Shown here one piece after another: positions 17,915 through 27,050 of a DNA stretch of 59,819 nt. The DNA comes from Phaeodactylibacter sp. GTDB taxonomy: Bacteria > Bacteroidota > Bacteroidia > Chitinophagales > Saprospiraceae. Position numbers and translations under genes: made by a program. The notes below the pieces were generated by a model that did no database searches, had not been told where the DNA came from, and saw only the letters and a program-made list of their open reading frames with translations. The stretch's first letter is position 1. Each line of letters opens with the position of its first letter. The stretch is taken from positions 1 to 59,819 of the forward strand of contig JAGFJD010000505.1 in assembly GCA_024102975.1 (NCBI GenBank), read 5' to 3'.

Positions 17915-19729
17915 TCACTCTGCCTTCACCCACCACCGGGACTCCTTGCCCTGCCCCGCCCAAAGCTCGATGGCATACCGCCCGGCAGGAAGGCCGCCGG
18001 CTGGCAAGGATACCTGGTGCATCCCTCCGGTAAAGAGCGAACTGCCGGAGAGGCAAGTACGGCCGTTTTCGTCGGCCAGCCGCCAGTGCAGGCGGGTTGC
18101 TTTTTTCAAAACTACGGTACAGATTAGAGCAGCGCCACCCGGGTTGGGGTAAAGGTTGCGCCACTGAAAATCTCGGCCGTTCTCCGGCGTTTCCTTTGTG
18201 CTGCTGGCCAGGCAGCTTGCTTCTTCTATTTCGATCCGTTGGTTCGCGGAGATGCCGGTACAGATGTCTGTCGTACCTGAAATCCAGTGTACTTCCACGG
18301 CAAGCGCCTCTTTGGCGTTTCCCAGCCCGAAGTGCAGCATGGTGTTCTCCTGGAAGGAATAGCTAGTCGTGCCGCCGGAAACGTAGCGCATCTGCCGCAC
18401 CGTATCCCCTTCGATGACAGCAGTGACGTAGACCTTCGAGCCATAGCCGTTGGGATTGCTTTGGATGCCTTTCAGCCTTATCTGGAGCCAGTTGTTCCGG
18501 TTGCCGGTTTCGTTGCGGAACAGGAGATTCGGGGCAGGGGTGGAGGTGTTCACCGTGTTGGCCACGTAGATGTCCACATCCCCGTCGAGGTCGTGGTCGG
18601 CCAGGCCGGCGGACTGGGCCTGGGCGATGAAGGCAGTGCTGAAATCTCCTGCCTCTTCAGTGCTAAGCAACCTGAATCCGCTTTCTTCATTTAAATATAC
18701 CTTGCCTTTGGAAGAGCCGCCCAGTTGGTGGGCCAGCGCCAGGTCCAGGCGGCCGTCGTTGTTAAAGTCCGCCCAGATATTAAAATTGGTGTAAGCGCTG
18801 ACGTCGAGCATGGGTTCGCCGGTAATTTCGGTGAAAAAGTAGCCGGCATCGTTTCGGAAAAAGCGGTCACGGGCGTTGTAGTGGTTGAGGTAAGCGTCGA
18901 GGTCGCCGTCGTTGTCGTAGTCGATCCAGTTGACGCCGATGTTGGCGCCGGGCACGCCGGTGAGGCCGTCGATCTGAACCGGGAGGAAGTAATTGGGGTC
19001 GCCCGTTTCCCGGAGCATGGACCGGTGGAAAGTGTTGGCATTAGGCGCGGAGTAATTGGCGACATACAGGTCGAGGTCGCCGTCCTCGTCGAGGTCGGCC
19101 CAGCTGTCGTGGGTGATGAAGCCGGAGCGAAATTGAAGGAAGGAGAGGGTGTCTATCCGGGTGAAAGCGTTGCCATCGTTGCGGTAGAAGAGGTCGGTAG
19201 AGCCGTTGGCGGCCCCGGCGAAGAAGTCGAGGTCGCCGTCGAGGTCGTAATCCACCCAGGTGGCGGTGGGGTAGCTGCCGGGGGGCGAAGCAAAAGCTGT
19301 GTCCGGTACCAGTTCATAATCCGGCGCGCCGCTGTTTTTCAGCAGCCAGAGAGGCAGTTTCCGGCCAGCATTGTCGCGGTAGCTGCACAGCATGACGTCC
19401 TCGTCGCCGTCGTTGTCGCAATCGCCGGACAGGCCAATCACGCTGCCCCAGGTTCCGGGCGTCTGGGTGAACGGCGAATGGAGCAGGGCAGAGTAGGCGC
19501 CGTCCTGTTGGTTGAGGTAGAGCCGGTTGTTCCGGCCTACGTCGAAGCCGGTGACGAGCAGCTCGGGATAGCCGTCCTGGTTGAGGTCGTTCCAGCTGCC
19601 GCCGACGCTGGGCAGGTTGTCGGCTGCGGCGTCGCCGACATCGGTGGCCAGGGTAAACAGCTGAGCGTTCAGTGCGAGCGGGAGGGCAGACAATAGCGCC
19701 GGAAGGATGAATAGGCAGCGGACATTCAT
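17915..19729 (-). CDS. CRTAC1-type FG-GAP/VCBS protein with ASPIC/UnbV domain, T9SS-secreted
   Basis: 604 aa. Signal peptide to about 22 (ALNAQ). Residues about 40-415 carry FG-GAP/VCBS repeats with Ca-binding-like D-x-D-x-D-G-D-x-D loops (DCDNDGDED, DYDLDGDLD, DYDNDGDLD), forming a beta-propeller. Residues 430-500 are the ASPIC/UnbV domain (RNNWLQIRLKG, GSKVYVT). Residues about 525-604 are a T9SS sorting domain (LYPNPGG). Known relatives are surface adhesion-like proteins in eukaryotes and bacteria. The AraC regulator upstream lies on the same strand, with 79 bp between them. Confidence 0.88.
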   Translation of the reverse strand: MNVRCLFILPALLSALPLALNAQLFTLATDVGDAAADNLPSVGGSWNDLNQDGYPELLVTGFDVGRNNRLYLNQQDGAYSALLHSPFTQTPGTWGSVIGLSGDCDNDGDEDVMLCSYRDNAGRKLPLWLLKNSGAPDYELVPDTAFASPPGSYPTATWVDYDLDGDLDFFAGAANGSTDLFYRNDGNAFTRIDTLSFLQFRSGFITHDSWADLDEDGDLDLYVANYSAPNANTFHRSMLRETGDPNYFLPVQIDGLTGVPGANIGVNWIDYDNDGDLDAYLNHYNARDRFFRNDAGYFFTEITGEPMLDVSAYTNFNIWADFNNDGRLDLALAHQLGGSSKGKVYLNEESGFRLLSTEEAGDFSTAFIAQAQSAGLADHDLDGDVDIYVANTVNTSTPAPNLLFRNETGNRNNWLQIRLKGIQSNPNGYGSKVYVTAVIEGDTVRQMRYVSGGTTSYSFQENTMLHFGLGNAKEALAVEVHWISGTTDICTGISANQRIEIEEASCLASSTKETPENGRDFQWRNLYPNPGGAALICTVVLKKATRLHWRLADENGRTCLSGSSLFTGGMHQVSLPAGGLPAGRYAIELWAGQGKESRWWVKAE

Positions 19730-19808
19730 ATTTTTTTACCGGCAAAAATGGGAGGGATGAAGGCCCCTGTCGTCCTGTTTTATTAAGTGTTACTTGTGAA
19801 ATGCAATT

Positions 19809-20954
19809 CTAAGCCATTTCCTTGTTCAAAAACTCCGAAGGCGTCATGCCCGCCACTTTCTTGAATGTCCGGTTGAAAGTCGTCTTATTCGTAAAGCCGC
19901 ATTCCAGGCCGATAGCAAGGATGCTGTAGTGGCGGTATTTTTTGTCATGCAGGCGTTGTTGGGCGGCTTCCACGCGATAGGCATTCACAAAGTCGTAGAA
20001 ACCGACGCCCATGCCCTCGTTGAGCACCTGGGAGAGGTGATGAGAAGGGATGTCGAGCCGGGCAGCCAGATCGGATAACTTCAGCGAAGCGTCGAGGTGG
20101 GGTTGTTCTGTTTTCATCAGGGCAAGCAGTTTGCCCTGGCAGGTATCCATCTGTTCGGGAGTGAGGGGAGAAGTTTTATATTTGCCATTGCCGCCATTCG
20201 AAGCTGGCCAAATCCTTGGGAAATCGCCCAGCCTGCCGATGGCGCGGTAGCCCGCCAGGTGGATGCCCAGAGCCAGGGCTGAGGCCATGACGTATTCTAT
20301 GGTAAAGGCAGGCGTCCTGAAGGCGAAGAAGGAGAACTTCAGGGCCAGGTCCAGTGCCAGCAGCAGCAGGAAGCCCAGGCTGAACTGCCTCAGCCAGCGG
20401 GCGTTGCGGCGGTTGCGCTCTTCGTCCTGTTCTTCTTCCCGTTTCCGGGCCAGCCACCAGGCTGCTGTTACGTAGGCCATGATGTGGTACATAAAATCGT
20501 TGCCCAGCAGTACCATCGCCCAGGTGAAGCTGCCGTCCGGGTTCAGATACCAGTCGATCACTTCCAGCTTGTATTCCGCCGTTGCCAGGTACAGGGGAAT
20601 CGTCTTCCAGATGGCCAGAGCAGCCGGCAGCAGGTGCCAGAGATGTGCCCATTTGAGCCGGAACTCCGGTGCCAGCGACTGGCGGATGAAGAAGTAAAAA
20701 AACGGCCCTACCAGAAACAGCAACGGGTAGAAAACCCCCAGCAGATGGGGAGCAGGCCGGATCGAACCGGTGAGGAACAGCAGGTAGTTGAGCAGGTACA
20801 GGGAGAGGATGATAAAAGCCCCGGCCAAAAGCCTGCCGCCTTTTCCGCTCTCCGTTTTCAGGAAAAGGAGAACGGCCAGCCACAGGCCGTGCAGGGCTGC
20901 TGCCGCCAGCAGGATGGTGAGCCATAGGGTGCCTTGGGAGTTGATGGTCTCCAT
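19809..20954 (-). CDS. AraC family regulator with multi-pass membrane N-terminal half
   Basis: 381 aa from METINSQGTL (20954); the frame stays open upstream but the added 81 residues look non-coding. The N-terminal half has about seven hydrophobic helices (residues 8-240), as in membrane-anchored AraC regulators of Bacteroidota. The C-terminal 100 residues form a double helix-turn-helix AraC domain, including SHHLSQVLNEGMG, LAIGLECGFTNKTTFNRTFK and the closing MTPSEFLN. It would sense an envelope or lipid signal and bind DNA directly. Targets are unknown; the downstream CRTAC1 gene is one candidate. Confidence 0.9.
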   Translation of the reverse strand: METINSQGTLWLTILLAAAALHGLWLAVLLFLKTESGKGGRLLAGAFIILSLYLLNYLLFLTGSIRPAPHLLGVFYPLLFLVGPFFYFFIRQSLAPEFRLKWAHLWHLLPAALAIWKTIPLYLATAEYKLEVIDWYLNPDGSFTWAMVLLGNDFMYHIMAYVTAAWWLARKREEEQDEERNRRNARWLRQFSLGFLLLLALDLALKFSFFAFRTPAFTIEYVMASALALGIHLAGYRAIGRLGDFPRIWPASNGGNGKYKTSPLTPEQMDTCQGKLLALMKTEQPHLDASLKLSDLAARLDIPSHHLSQVLNEGMGVGFYDFVNAYRVEAAQQRLHDKKYRHYSILAIGLECGFTNKTTFNRTFKKVAGMTPSEFLNKEMA

Positions 20955-21280
20955 AGTTGGAATATGCTGGTTTTGTGGTCGTTCGGGGGGGAAGGATTTG
21001 CGAATTTTGATTTGCGGCCGTCTCTGCGAGCCGGCTAAAATTTTCGATGTGCGGCCTGCCCCGGAAGGGCCACCACCCTGGTGCTGCCGGCAGTGGGCAC
21101 ATCCAACGCAAAGGTAGGCAATCCCGGCTACAAAAACCCGGCCCTCCCTGCCTGGCCTTGCTGAATGCATCATTGCCTTTGAAATTAGGGGTGGCATTTA
21201 ATTAATCGGGACTTCCGTTACCGGAAGAAAACGGACTTTTGCCCAAAATAGAAATCACCTGACTTAACAACCTGAATGTC

Positions 21281-21865
21281 ATGAAAAAACAAATGCTGGC
21301 CTTTCTTTTCCTTGCCCTTTCCGGCTTCCCCCTTCAAGCCCAGAACACTTCAGCGAATGAACAGGCGGTACCCGCCGGCGCTCCTATCCCCCAGTGGCTG
21401 CTCGACGACTGGGCCGCCCGAACGGAAGGCACGGGAACCTGGATTACCGACAACAGTGCCTACAAAGCCGGGCATGAACCCTTCGACGCCTACGGCCTGC
21501 AGTGGGAGTACGGCCTGGGCAAAAAACACCTGAAAGGCCGGCTCTACTGCATCCGGGATGGAAAAGATATTGGCGCCGCCTGGCAGTTCCTGGAATTCTG
21601 GGATCCCGCAGCCCGCGAGGCGCGCATCGTGCAAATCGGCAGCGACGGCACGGTAGGCCAGGGCCGGATTTGGCGGCTGGACGACGGCAGCGTCAAAGAG
21701 CGGCAACTGTTTTCCAGCCCCGGCGGCGGTGCCTTCGAAAGCGGGCACCACAGCTGGATGGAAGGCGGGGCGCACCACACTCAGTCGTTCACTATCGAAG
21801 ATGGGGAATGGCTGAAGCGGCGGTATTACATCTGGAAATTGATCCAAAATCAGGAAAATAAATAG
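21281..21865 (+). CDS. Secreted protein of unknown function
   Basis: 194 aa. Signal peptide to about 21 (PLQAQ). The mature part is rich in Trp, Gly and Tyr, with alternating beta-strand-like segments (WITDNSAYKAGHE, WQFLEFWDP, GQGRIWRLDDGS). The strand pattern resembles DUF1579/lipocalin-like small barrels, but I do not recognise a named family. It stands upstream of the DUF4287 gene with 142 bp between them. Confidence 0.7.
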   Translation: MKKQMLAFLFLALSGFPLQAQNTSANEQAVPAGAPIPQWLLDDWAARTEGTGTWITDNSAYKAGHEPFDAYGLQWEYGLGKKHLKGRLYCIRDGKDIGAAWQFLEFWDPAAREARIVQIGSDGTVGQGRIWRLDDGSVKERQLFSSPGGGAFESGHHSWMEGGAHHTQSFTIEDGEWLKRRYYIWKLIQNQENK

Positions 21866-21958
21866 CAATGCCGGAAGCGTGGCCGGCGCTTTCGTCCCGA
21901 AATCCTGACTTGTTTATTCGCCCGGACGACAGAAGTGCCCCCGGGCCGGACAAAATTA

Positions 21959-21989
21959 TTGGGCAGAAACAGAGAAGTTCATATCTTCC
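21959..21989 (+). promoter_or_regulatory. Probable promoter of the DUF4287/DUF5655 gene
   Basis: TTG (21959-21961), a 20-bp spacer and TATCTTCC (21982-21989), 18 bp before the ATG at 22008. The -7 box has two mismatches at its end. Confidence 0.35.
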
Positions 21990-22007
21990 GGAAAAAACAA
22001 GTAATCA

Positions 22008-22559
22008 ATGGATAATGCCACAAAAACGATGATCGCCAACCTGGAAAAGAACACCGGCAAACCTCTGTCGGAATGGGTGGCGATTGTGAAGTCTTCCGGC
22101 CTGGCCAAACACGGCGAGATCATCAAATTTCTGAAAACCGAACACGGTTTCACCCACGGCTTCGCCAACCTGGTCGCCCATGAGGCCAAAGGCTCCGCTG
22201 CTGTCAACCTGGCCGAAACAATGGACCTGGTCGCAGAGCAGTACAAAGGCAGGGAAAACCTCCGGCCGATTTACGACAAGCTGATGAAGGAGGTGGGAAA
22301 ATTCGGCAAGGACGTGGAGATCGCCCCGAAAAAAGCCTATGTCAGCCTGCGCCGCAGCAAGCAGTTCGCCATCCTGCAGCCCTCCACCAAAACCCGCCTC
22401 GACATCGGGCTGAACCTCAAAGATGCAGAACCAGTGGGCAGGCTGGAAGCCGCCGGCAACTGGAACAGCATGTGCTCGCACCGCATCCGCATTACGGATA
22501 TTGCAGAGGCTGATGCGGAGGTGGTGAAATGGCTGAAGATGGCGTATGAGAACTCCTGA
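22008..22559 (+). CDS. DUF4287 plus DUF5655 protein
   Basis: 183 aa, cytoplasmic. Residues 1-70 match DUF4287 (MIANLEKNTGKPLSEWV, HGFTHGFANLVAH). Residues about 75-183 match DUF5655 (YDKLMKEVGKFGKDVEI, KKAYVSLRRSKQFA, RIRITDIAEAD). The combination is common in actinobacteria and Bacteroidota. DUF5655 is predicted to be a nucleic-acid or small-molecule transport-related fold; no reaction is known. The next gene starts 39 bp downstream and could be co-transcribed. Confidence 0.85.
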   Translation: MDNATKTMIANLEKNTGKPLSEWVAIVKSSGLAKHGEIIKFLKTEHGFTHGFANLVAHEAKGSAAVNLAETMDLVAEQYKGRENLRPIYDKLMKEVGKFGKDVEIAPKKAYVSLRRSKQFAILQPSTKTRLDIGLNLKDAEPVGRLEAAGNWNSMCSHRIRITDIAEADAEVVKWLKMAYENS

Positions 22560-22598
22560 ATTACGAAAAAATCCAACCATTTTTCACCCGATAAACTC

Positions 22599-23918
22599 AT
22601 GCTGATGAAAAAACTGGCCAAACTCTTTCCTTTGCTCTTCTTTTTATGCTCGTCCCCCGCTTTATTTACCCAATCCCAACTCACAGAGCACACCCTCCGG
22701 CTTGACGATCCCGCCAATATGCCCGAAGCGGGCATCGGCGACCTGGCCTGGCTCGCCGGCCGCTGGCTGGGCGAGGGCTTTGGCGGCACCCTGGAAGAAA
22801 ACTGGAACCCGCCCATGGGCGGCGCTATGGTGGCCACCTTCCGGCTCGTCGAAGAGGGCAAGGCCCATTTTTATGAAATCTGCCTGATCCAACCCGAAGG
22901 CCAGTCCCTGGTGTATAAGGTAAAACACTTTAACCCGGACCTGACGGGCTGGGAGGAAAAGGGCGAGTACGTCACCTTCCCGCTGGTGAAACTGGAACCT
23001 AATACCGCTTACTTCAACGGCCTGACCATTCAACTGGACGGCAACACCATCACCCAATACCTGGCCATGGAGCAGAAGGACGGCAGCCACAAGGAAGCCA
23101 CCCTCGTTTTCCGCCGGGCTTCGGCAACAGCCACCCCAGAGTCGCAGGAGGTCCTGTCGCAATTCCGGTGGCCCGGCAAAAAGATCCCCCTCATGCTGCT
23201 CGGCACCTACCACATGAGCAACCCCGGCGCCGACCAGTTCAACCTGGAATCCGACGACGTGCTGGCGCCCAAGCGGCAGGCGGAGATCGAAGCCGTCGTG
23301 AAACGGCTGACGGCGTTTAAGCCGACCAGGATAGCCATCGAGGCGCCGTTCGGCGACAGCGCCACGGTATCCCGCTACCGGGAATATCTGGCCGGCAAGT
23401 ACGAACTGCGCCGCAGCGAAGAGGAACAGATCGGCTTCCGCCTGGCCAAAATGCTGGGCCACGAAACCATCTATCCCATCGACGTACAAGGGAGGTTTGA
23501 CCAGGCAGCTTTAGAGGAAGTCGTTGCCGCCAACCCTGCCGGGCATGGCCCCCGTTTGGCCGAACTCGACCAGATGGGCAAGGCTGCCATCGCGCAGATG
23601 GGGCGATGGCTGAAAGAAGGCACCATTGCCGATATGCTCTACGAGATGAACCGCCCGGAATTCCTGGACCTGAACTACCAGCTTTACGTCCGCTTTTTCC
23701 TGCCTACTGTGGAGGGCGGCAACTACGCCGGGGCCGACCTGGTCGCCGACTGGCACCACCGCAACCTGCGCATCATGAGCAACCTGCACCAGCTTGGCCT
23801 GACGCCGGAAGACCGGGTGCTGATCATTTACGGGCAGGGGCATGTGCCCCTCTTCCAGCAGATCGCGGAGGATTCGCCCTACTTTGAAGTGGTGAGCGTG
23901 TTGCCGTATTTGCGGTAG
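22599..23918 (+). CDS. Exported DUF6265 plus DUF5694 protein
   Basis: 439 aa. A signal peptide of about 26 residues follows MLMKKLAKLF (a second ATG at 22605 is equally good). Residues about 40-175 are a DUF6265 barrel-like domain (LAWLAGRWLGEGFGG, EENWNPPMGGAM). Residues about 190-439 are DUF5694 (MLLGTYHMSNPG, RIAIEAPFGD, RVLIIYGQGHVPLF), which has a TraB/ChaN-like pattern with conserved His and Glu suited to metal binding. Hydrolase activity is an inference. The fusion of the two domains puts a ligand-binding barrel next to a putative enzyme. Confidence 0.83.
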   Translation: MLMKKLAKLFPLLFFLCSSPALFTQSQLTEHTLRLDDPANMPEAGIGDLAWLAGRWLGEGFGGTLEENWNPPMGGAMVATFRLVEEGKAHFYEICLIQPEGQSLVYKVKHFNPDLTGWEEKGEYVTFPLVKLEPNTAYFNGLTIQLDGNTITQYLAMEQKDGSHKEATLVFRRASATATPESQEVLSQFRWPGKKIPLMLLGTYHMSNPGADQFNLESDDVLAPKRQAEIEAVVKRLTAFKPTRIAIEAPFGDSATVSRYREYLAGKYELRRSEEEQIGFRLAKMLGHETIYPIDVQGRFDQAALEEVVAANPAGHGPRLAELDQMGKAAIAQMGRWLKEGTIADMLYEMNRPEFLDLNYQLYVRFFLPTVEGGNYAGADLVADWHHRNLRIMSNLHQLGLTPEDRVLIIYGQGHVPLFQQIAEDSPYFEVVSVLPYLR

Positions 23919-23927
23919 GGTTTTGGG

Positions 23928-23960
23928 AGACTTGACAAGTTTTCGAAACTTGTCAAGTCT
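23928..23960. repeat. Perfect 15-bp hairpin between convergent genes
   Basis: AGACTTGACAAGTTT (23928-23942) and its exact reverse complement (23946-23960) around a 3-nt loop. It lies 9 bp after the stop at 23918 and 46 bp from the convergent stop at 24007. It could serve as a bidirectional terminator, although there is no T run. Confidence 0.65.
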
Positions 23961-24006
23961 GCAACGGAAAGTTATTGGTCGTGTGCTGTTAAACATCCGG
24001 CCCCGG

Positions 24007-26892
24007 CTACTGCCCGATCACCACCTTCCCGTTCCCAATTAGCCTTCCGGCCTCTGTGACGGTAAAGAAGTACAATCCTCCCGGCAAATCTCCCCGGCGG
24101 AACTCCAGCCCGGAACCCCGGAAGGCGTCCTTCCTCACCTGCCGCCCCTGTCGGTCGTACAGCAGAAACAACCCTTGCTTGACCTCCATGCCTCTCAGCA
24201 CGATTGTGCTCACCTCCCGGAACGGGTTGGGATAAGCTTCGATCTGCACGCCCTCCGGCAGGCCTTCCTCCCGGATATCGCTGATGATGAAGTTTTCCCC
24301 CAGGGTGGTCACGGTGGTATTGGTGATCACCGGCTCGTTGAAGTCAAAGTAAATGCCGGCTTCATTCCGGATGATGCTGCCCAGCTCAGCATCCGCCACA
24401 TGGCGGGCGGAAAACTTGACGAAGCCCTGGGACGCTTCCAGGTTGGTGGTGCTGTCGGGCAGCAGGATGTCGTCGAAGCGGAATTCCAGGATGCCGCCGC
24501 CGTAGATGCGGTAGCTGTAGCCGTGGCTGGAGGCGCCGGGGCGGATGCTCTTCACGTCCAGCAATTCGGAAAGGGTATCGCGGATGATTACGGTGAAGGC
24601 GGTGTCAGTGCCGGTATTCTGGAAGCGGAGCAGGTATTCCAGCTCGGTGCCGGGCCGGACGAAGTTGTCCTCCCCATAACCCTTCGGAAACACTTGCTTA
24701 TCGTTGGGGTCGTAGGCGCCGACGTTCTCCCGGCAGTCAATATCAGTGAAGGGGCCGCTGTCGTTGTTGGAGAAGATCGTCACGAATCCGGGGTTGACGC
24801 CGTTGCAGCCTTCCAGGGCGGCGCTGGCGTAGGGGCTGCCCAATAAATCGGGGAAGCCCTGGGCCTGCTCCGCCTCCAGTCGGTAGGTGGCGTTGCCGGC
24901 AATGGGGATGCCGACCTGGCGGATGCCGCCCCCTCCCAGCTGGAAGTCCCCTTCCATGAGCATGATATTGTCTTCAGTGACGATGTAGCGCTGCGGCGCG
25001 TCCATATCTGCCCCCCGGTTTTCGATAAGGAACTGCACGGAGTCGCCGGCGCACTGCCCGGAAACCTGGAGGACGGGCCCGGGCCAGATGGTGTCGAGGC
25101 AGGTGCTGTCGGGGAAGATATGGGCTTCGGTGCAGTGGGTTTGCCCCAGCACGGCGTCGCAGCTCACGTCGACATTAATCGTAAAGCTTCCGCACTGGTT
25201 GGGGTTGACGATGCCGAGATCAAAAGTATAGGTTTGGCCGTCCTGCTGGGAAAAGGGGATTGAACTGCTGTTGTACGCCAGGAAGGGGTCGAGGGTGACT
25301 TCAACGGAGGCGTCCACGGCAGGCGTGGTGCCGTTGTTGCAATACTGCACGGTGTAGGCAGAAGAAAAGCAACGCCGAAGGAGGCTGGTGGAGATGTCCA
25401 CCGTCATGAGCGGGCAGCTCACGTCTGCCTGTTGGGGCAGGCCCAGCGTTTCGCTGCTGAAGGGTGCCGGCAGGCTGACGGGATAGCTGGGCTGGCAGGA
25501 CATCCAGTAGGGCGAAACCGGGGAGATGGTGACTTCATAATTGCCGGTGTCGAGCAACATCTCGTACCGGCCGTCGGGCCCGGAAGTGGCATAGAAGCTC
25601 TGCCCGCTTTTGGCAGCGGTGACGAGCCAGCCTTCCAGGGGTGTTTCTCCGTTGTCGGCGCAGTCTTCGTTTTCATCGAGGAAGACGGTGCCTTCCAGGG
25701 TGCAGGTGTAGACGTATCCCTCGCTGTTGGCCTTGATGAGCAGGGCGTTCTGGTTGAAAGGCCAGTTGGCCGTATACTGAACCCTTCCGGCGATAGCAAA
25801 GCCTCCATCGGCAGTGAGTAGGAGGGCTTCGTCGTTGTTGTCGAGCCCATAGGGGATTTCCCGTTGCCAGAGGACAACCTCGGCTTCGGCATCCAATTTG
25901 GTTAAGGTGATGAGAAATTCGAATTCATTGGGCCCCCTTACTTTTCGCCCTGCAATGGCCAGCTCGCCCTGGGGCGTAATCTGGATATCGTGCAGGACAT
26001 CGTCTCCAGGGCCAGGCTTTTCCCAGTTCATACTGCCATCGGCATTCAGTTTGATGATACTGGACACGGTGCCCGCGAGATAAGAATTTCGGGAAGAGGT
26101 GAAGTAAAAGCTGCCGTCGGTTGCCCGGGCGGCGCCGAATATTTGGTTGACATTGTTTATGGGATGTACGTCGAAATCCACGGCATTGCCCTGTTCGTCG
26201 ACCTGGAGAAGGAAGAGGAAAGTTGGATAGGGGAAGATGGCCGGGTCAATGCTTGTCACAGAACCGGCTATGGCGTATCCTCCTGCCGGCAAAGGCATTA
26301 AATCTGCAACCTGATAACTCAGCGTATCCTCTCCGTAGGTTTGTCTCCACTGCTCGTTGCCATCGCCGTCAGTTTTGACCATAAAAATGTTGTTGTAGCC
26401 GTTGCCGGAAGTTTCCCCCACAGCCAGCAGTCCGCCGTCCGGCATTTCGGCCACCTGTCTGCCAATATTGTATTCCAGAGAGTCGGTGAGGCCGGGGTAA
26501 TCCACGAAAAACTCCCGCTGCCAGAGGATGTTGCCATTGGCGCCGGCCTTGGCCAGCAGCAGGGCAGGGTTGTCGTCGAAATTGGGAGGCTGGCGCTGGC
26601 CGGTGATAGCGAAACCACCGTCGGAGGTCAGGGTAATGTCGGTGCCGTAGCCGAATTCCACATTTGAAAAAACGGTATGCCAGAGCGTGTTGCCGTCCGC
26701 GTCGGTGCGCCAGATGTGCGGGTTGGCGCCTGCCCATTGGCCGGTGACGGCAAAACCGCCGTCCGGGGTTTGCGCTACCGAATAGCCGGACGTTCCGTCC
26801 TGGTTGCCGTGGTCCTTTATCCAGCCCTGGGCCGTTGCGTTCAGGCCGAGCGCCAATGTGAGGATCAATGTTAGTAGTCCGTTCCTTTTCAT
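24007..26892 (-). CDS. Large T9SS-secreted protein with DUF7619-like domain
   Basis: 961 aa from MKRNGLLTLI (26892); the frame is open to 27036 but the signal peptide (to about 21, NATAQ) fixes the start. Residues 30-435 contain repeated GGFA(V/I)TG-type blade sequences (PDGGFAVTGQ, SDGGFAITGQ), probably a propeller. Residues about 440-500 are an SdrD B-like domain (LEGTVFLDENEDC). Further beta domains follow, then about 745-870 a DUF7619/DUF11-like repeat (YDPNDKQVFP, LEYLLRFQNTGTDTA, FDFNEPVITNT). The T9SS domain covers the last 75 residues (AYPNPF). Likely a cell-surface or released protein; role unknown. Confidence 0.85.
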   Translation of the reverse strand: MKRNGLLTLILTLALGLNATAQGWIKDHGNQDGTSGYSVAQTPDGGFAVTGQWAGANPHIWRTDADGNTLWHTVFSNVEFGYGTDITLTSDGGFAITGQRQPPNFDDNPALLLAKAGANGNILWQREFFVDYPGLTDSLEYNIGRQVAEMPDGGLLAVGETSGNGYNNIFMVKTDGDGNEQWRQTYGEDTLSYQVADLMPLPAGGYAIAGSVTSIDPAIFPYPTFLFLLQVDEQGNAVDFDVHPINNVNQIFGAARATDGSFYFTSSRNSYLAGTVSSIIKLNADGSMNWEKPGPGDDVLHDIQITPQGELAIAGRKVRGPNEFEFLITLTKLDAEAEVVLWQREIPYGLDNNDEALLLTADGGFAIAGRVQYTANWPFNQNALLIKANSEGYVYTCTLEGTVFLDENEDCADNGETPLEGWLVTAAKSGQSFYATSGPDGRYEMLLDTGNYEVTISPVSPYWMSCQPSYPVSLPAPFSSETLGLPQQADVSCPLMTVDISTSLLRRCFSSAYTVQYCNNGTTPAVDASVEVTLDPFLAYNSSSIPFSQQDGQTYTFDLGIVNPNQCGSFTINVDVSCDAVLGQTHCTEAHIFPDSTCLDTIWPGPVLQVSGQCAGDSVQFLIENRGADMDAPQRYIVTEDNIMLMEGDFQLGGGGIRQVGIPIAGNATYRLEAEQAQGFPDLLGSPYASAALEGCNGVNPGFVTIFSNNDSGPFTDIDCRENVGAYDPNDKQVFPKGYGEDNFVRPGTELEYLLRFQNTGTDTAFTVIIRDTLSELLDVKSIRPGASSHGYSYRIYGGGILEFRFDDILLPDSTTNLEASQGFVKFSARHVADAELGSIIRNEAGIYFDFNEPVITNTTVTTLGENFIISDIREEGLPEGVQIEAYPNPFREVSTIVLRGMEVKQGLFLLYDRQGRQVRKDAFRGSGLEFRRGDLPGGLYFFTVTEAGRLIGNGKVVIGQ

Positions 26893-27050
26893 ATTCACAG
26901 GTGTTGTTTGTTTCTTTTTTAGAATAAACCAATACGATACAAAAGTGGGTTTTAATGTGCATCGGGGAAAAGACAAAAATTGGATTTTATCAGGAGACAG
27001 AAAGTTTAAATACCTATTATTAGGCTTTTTAAACATGATTTGTCAAAAAA

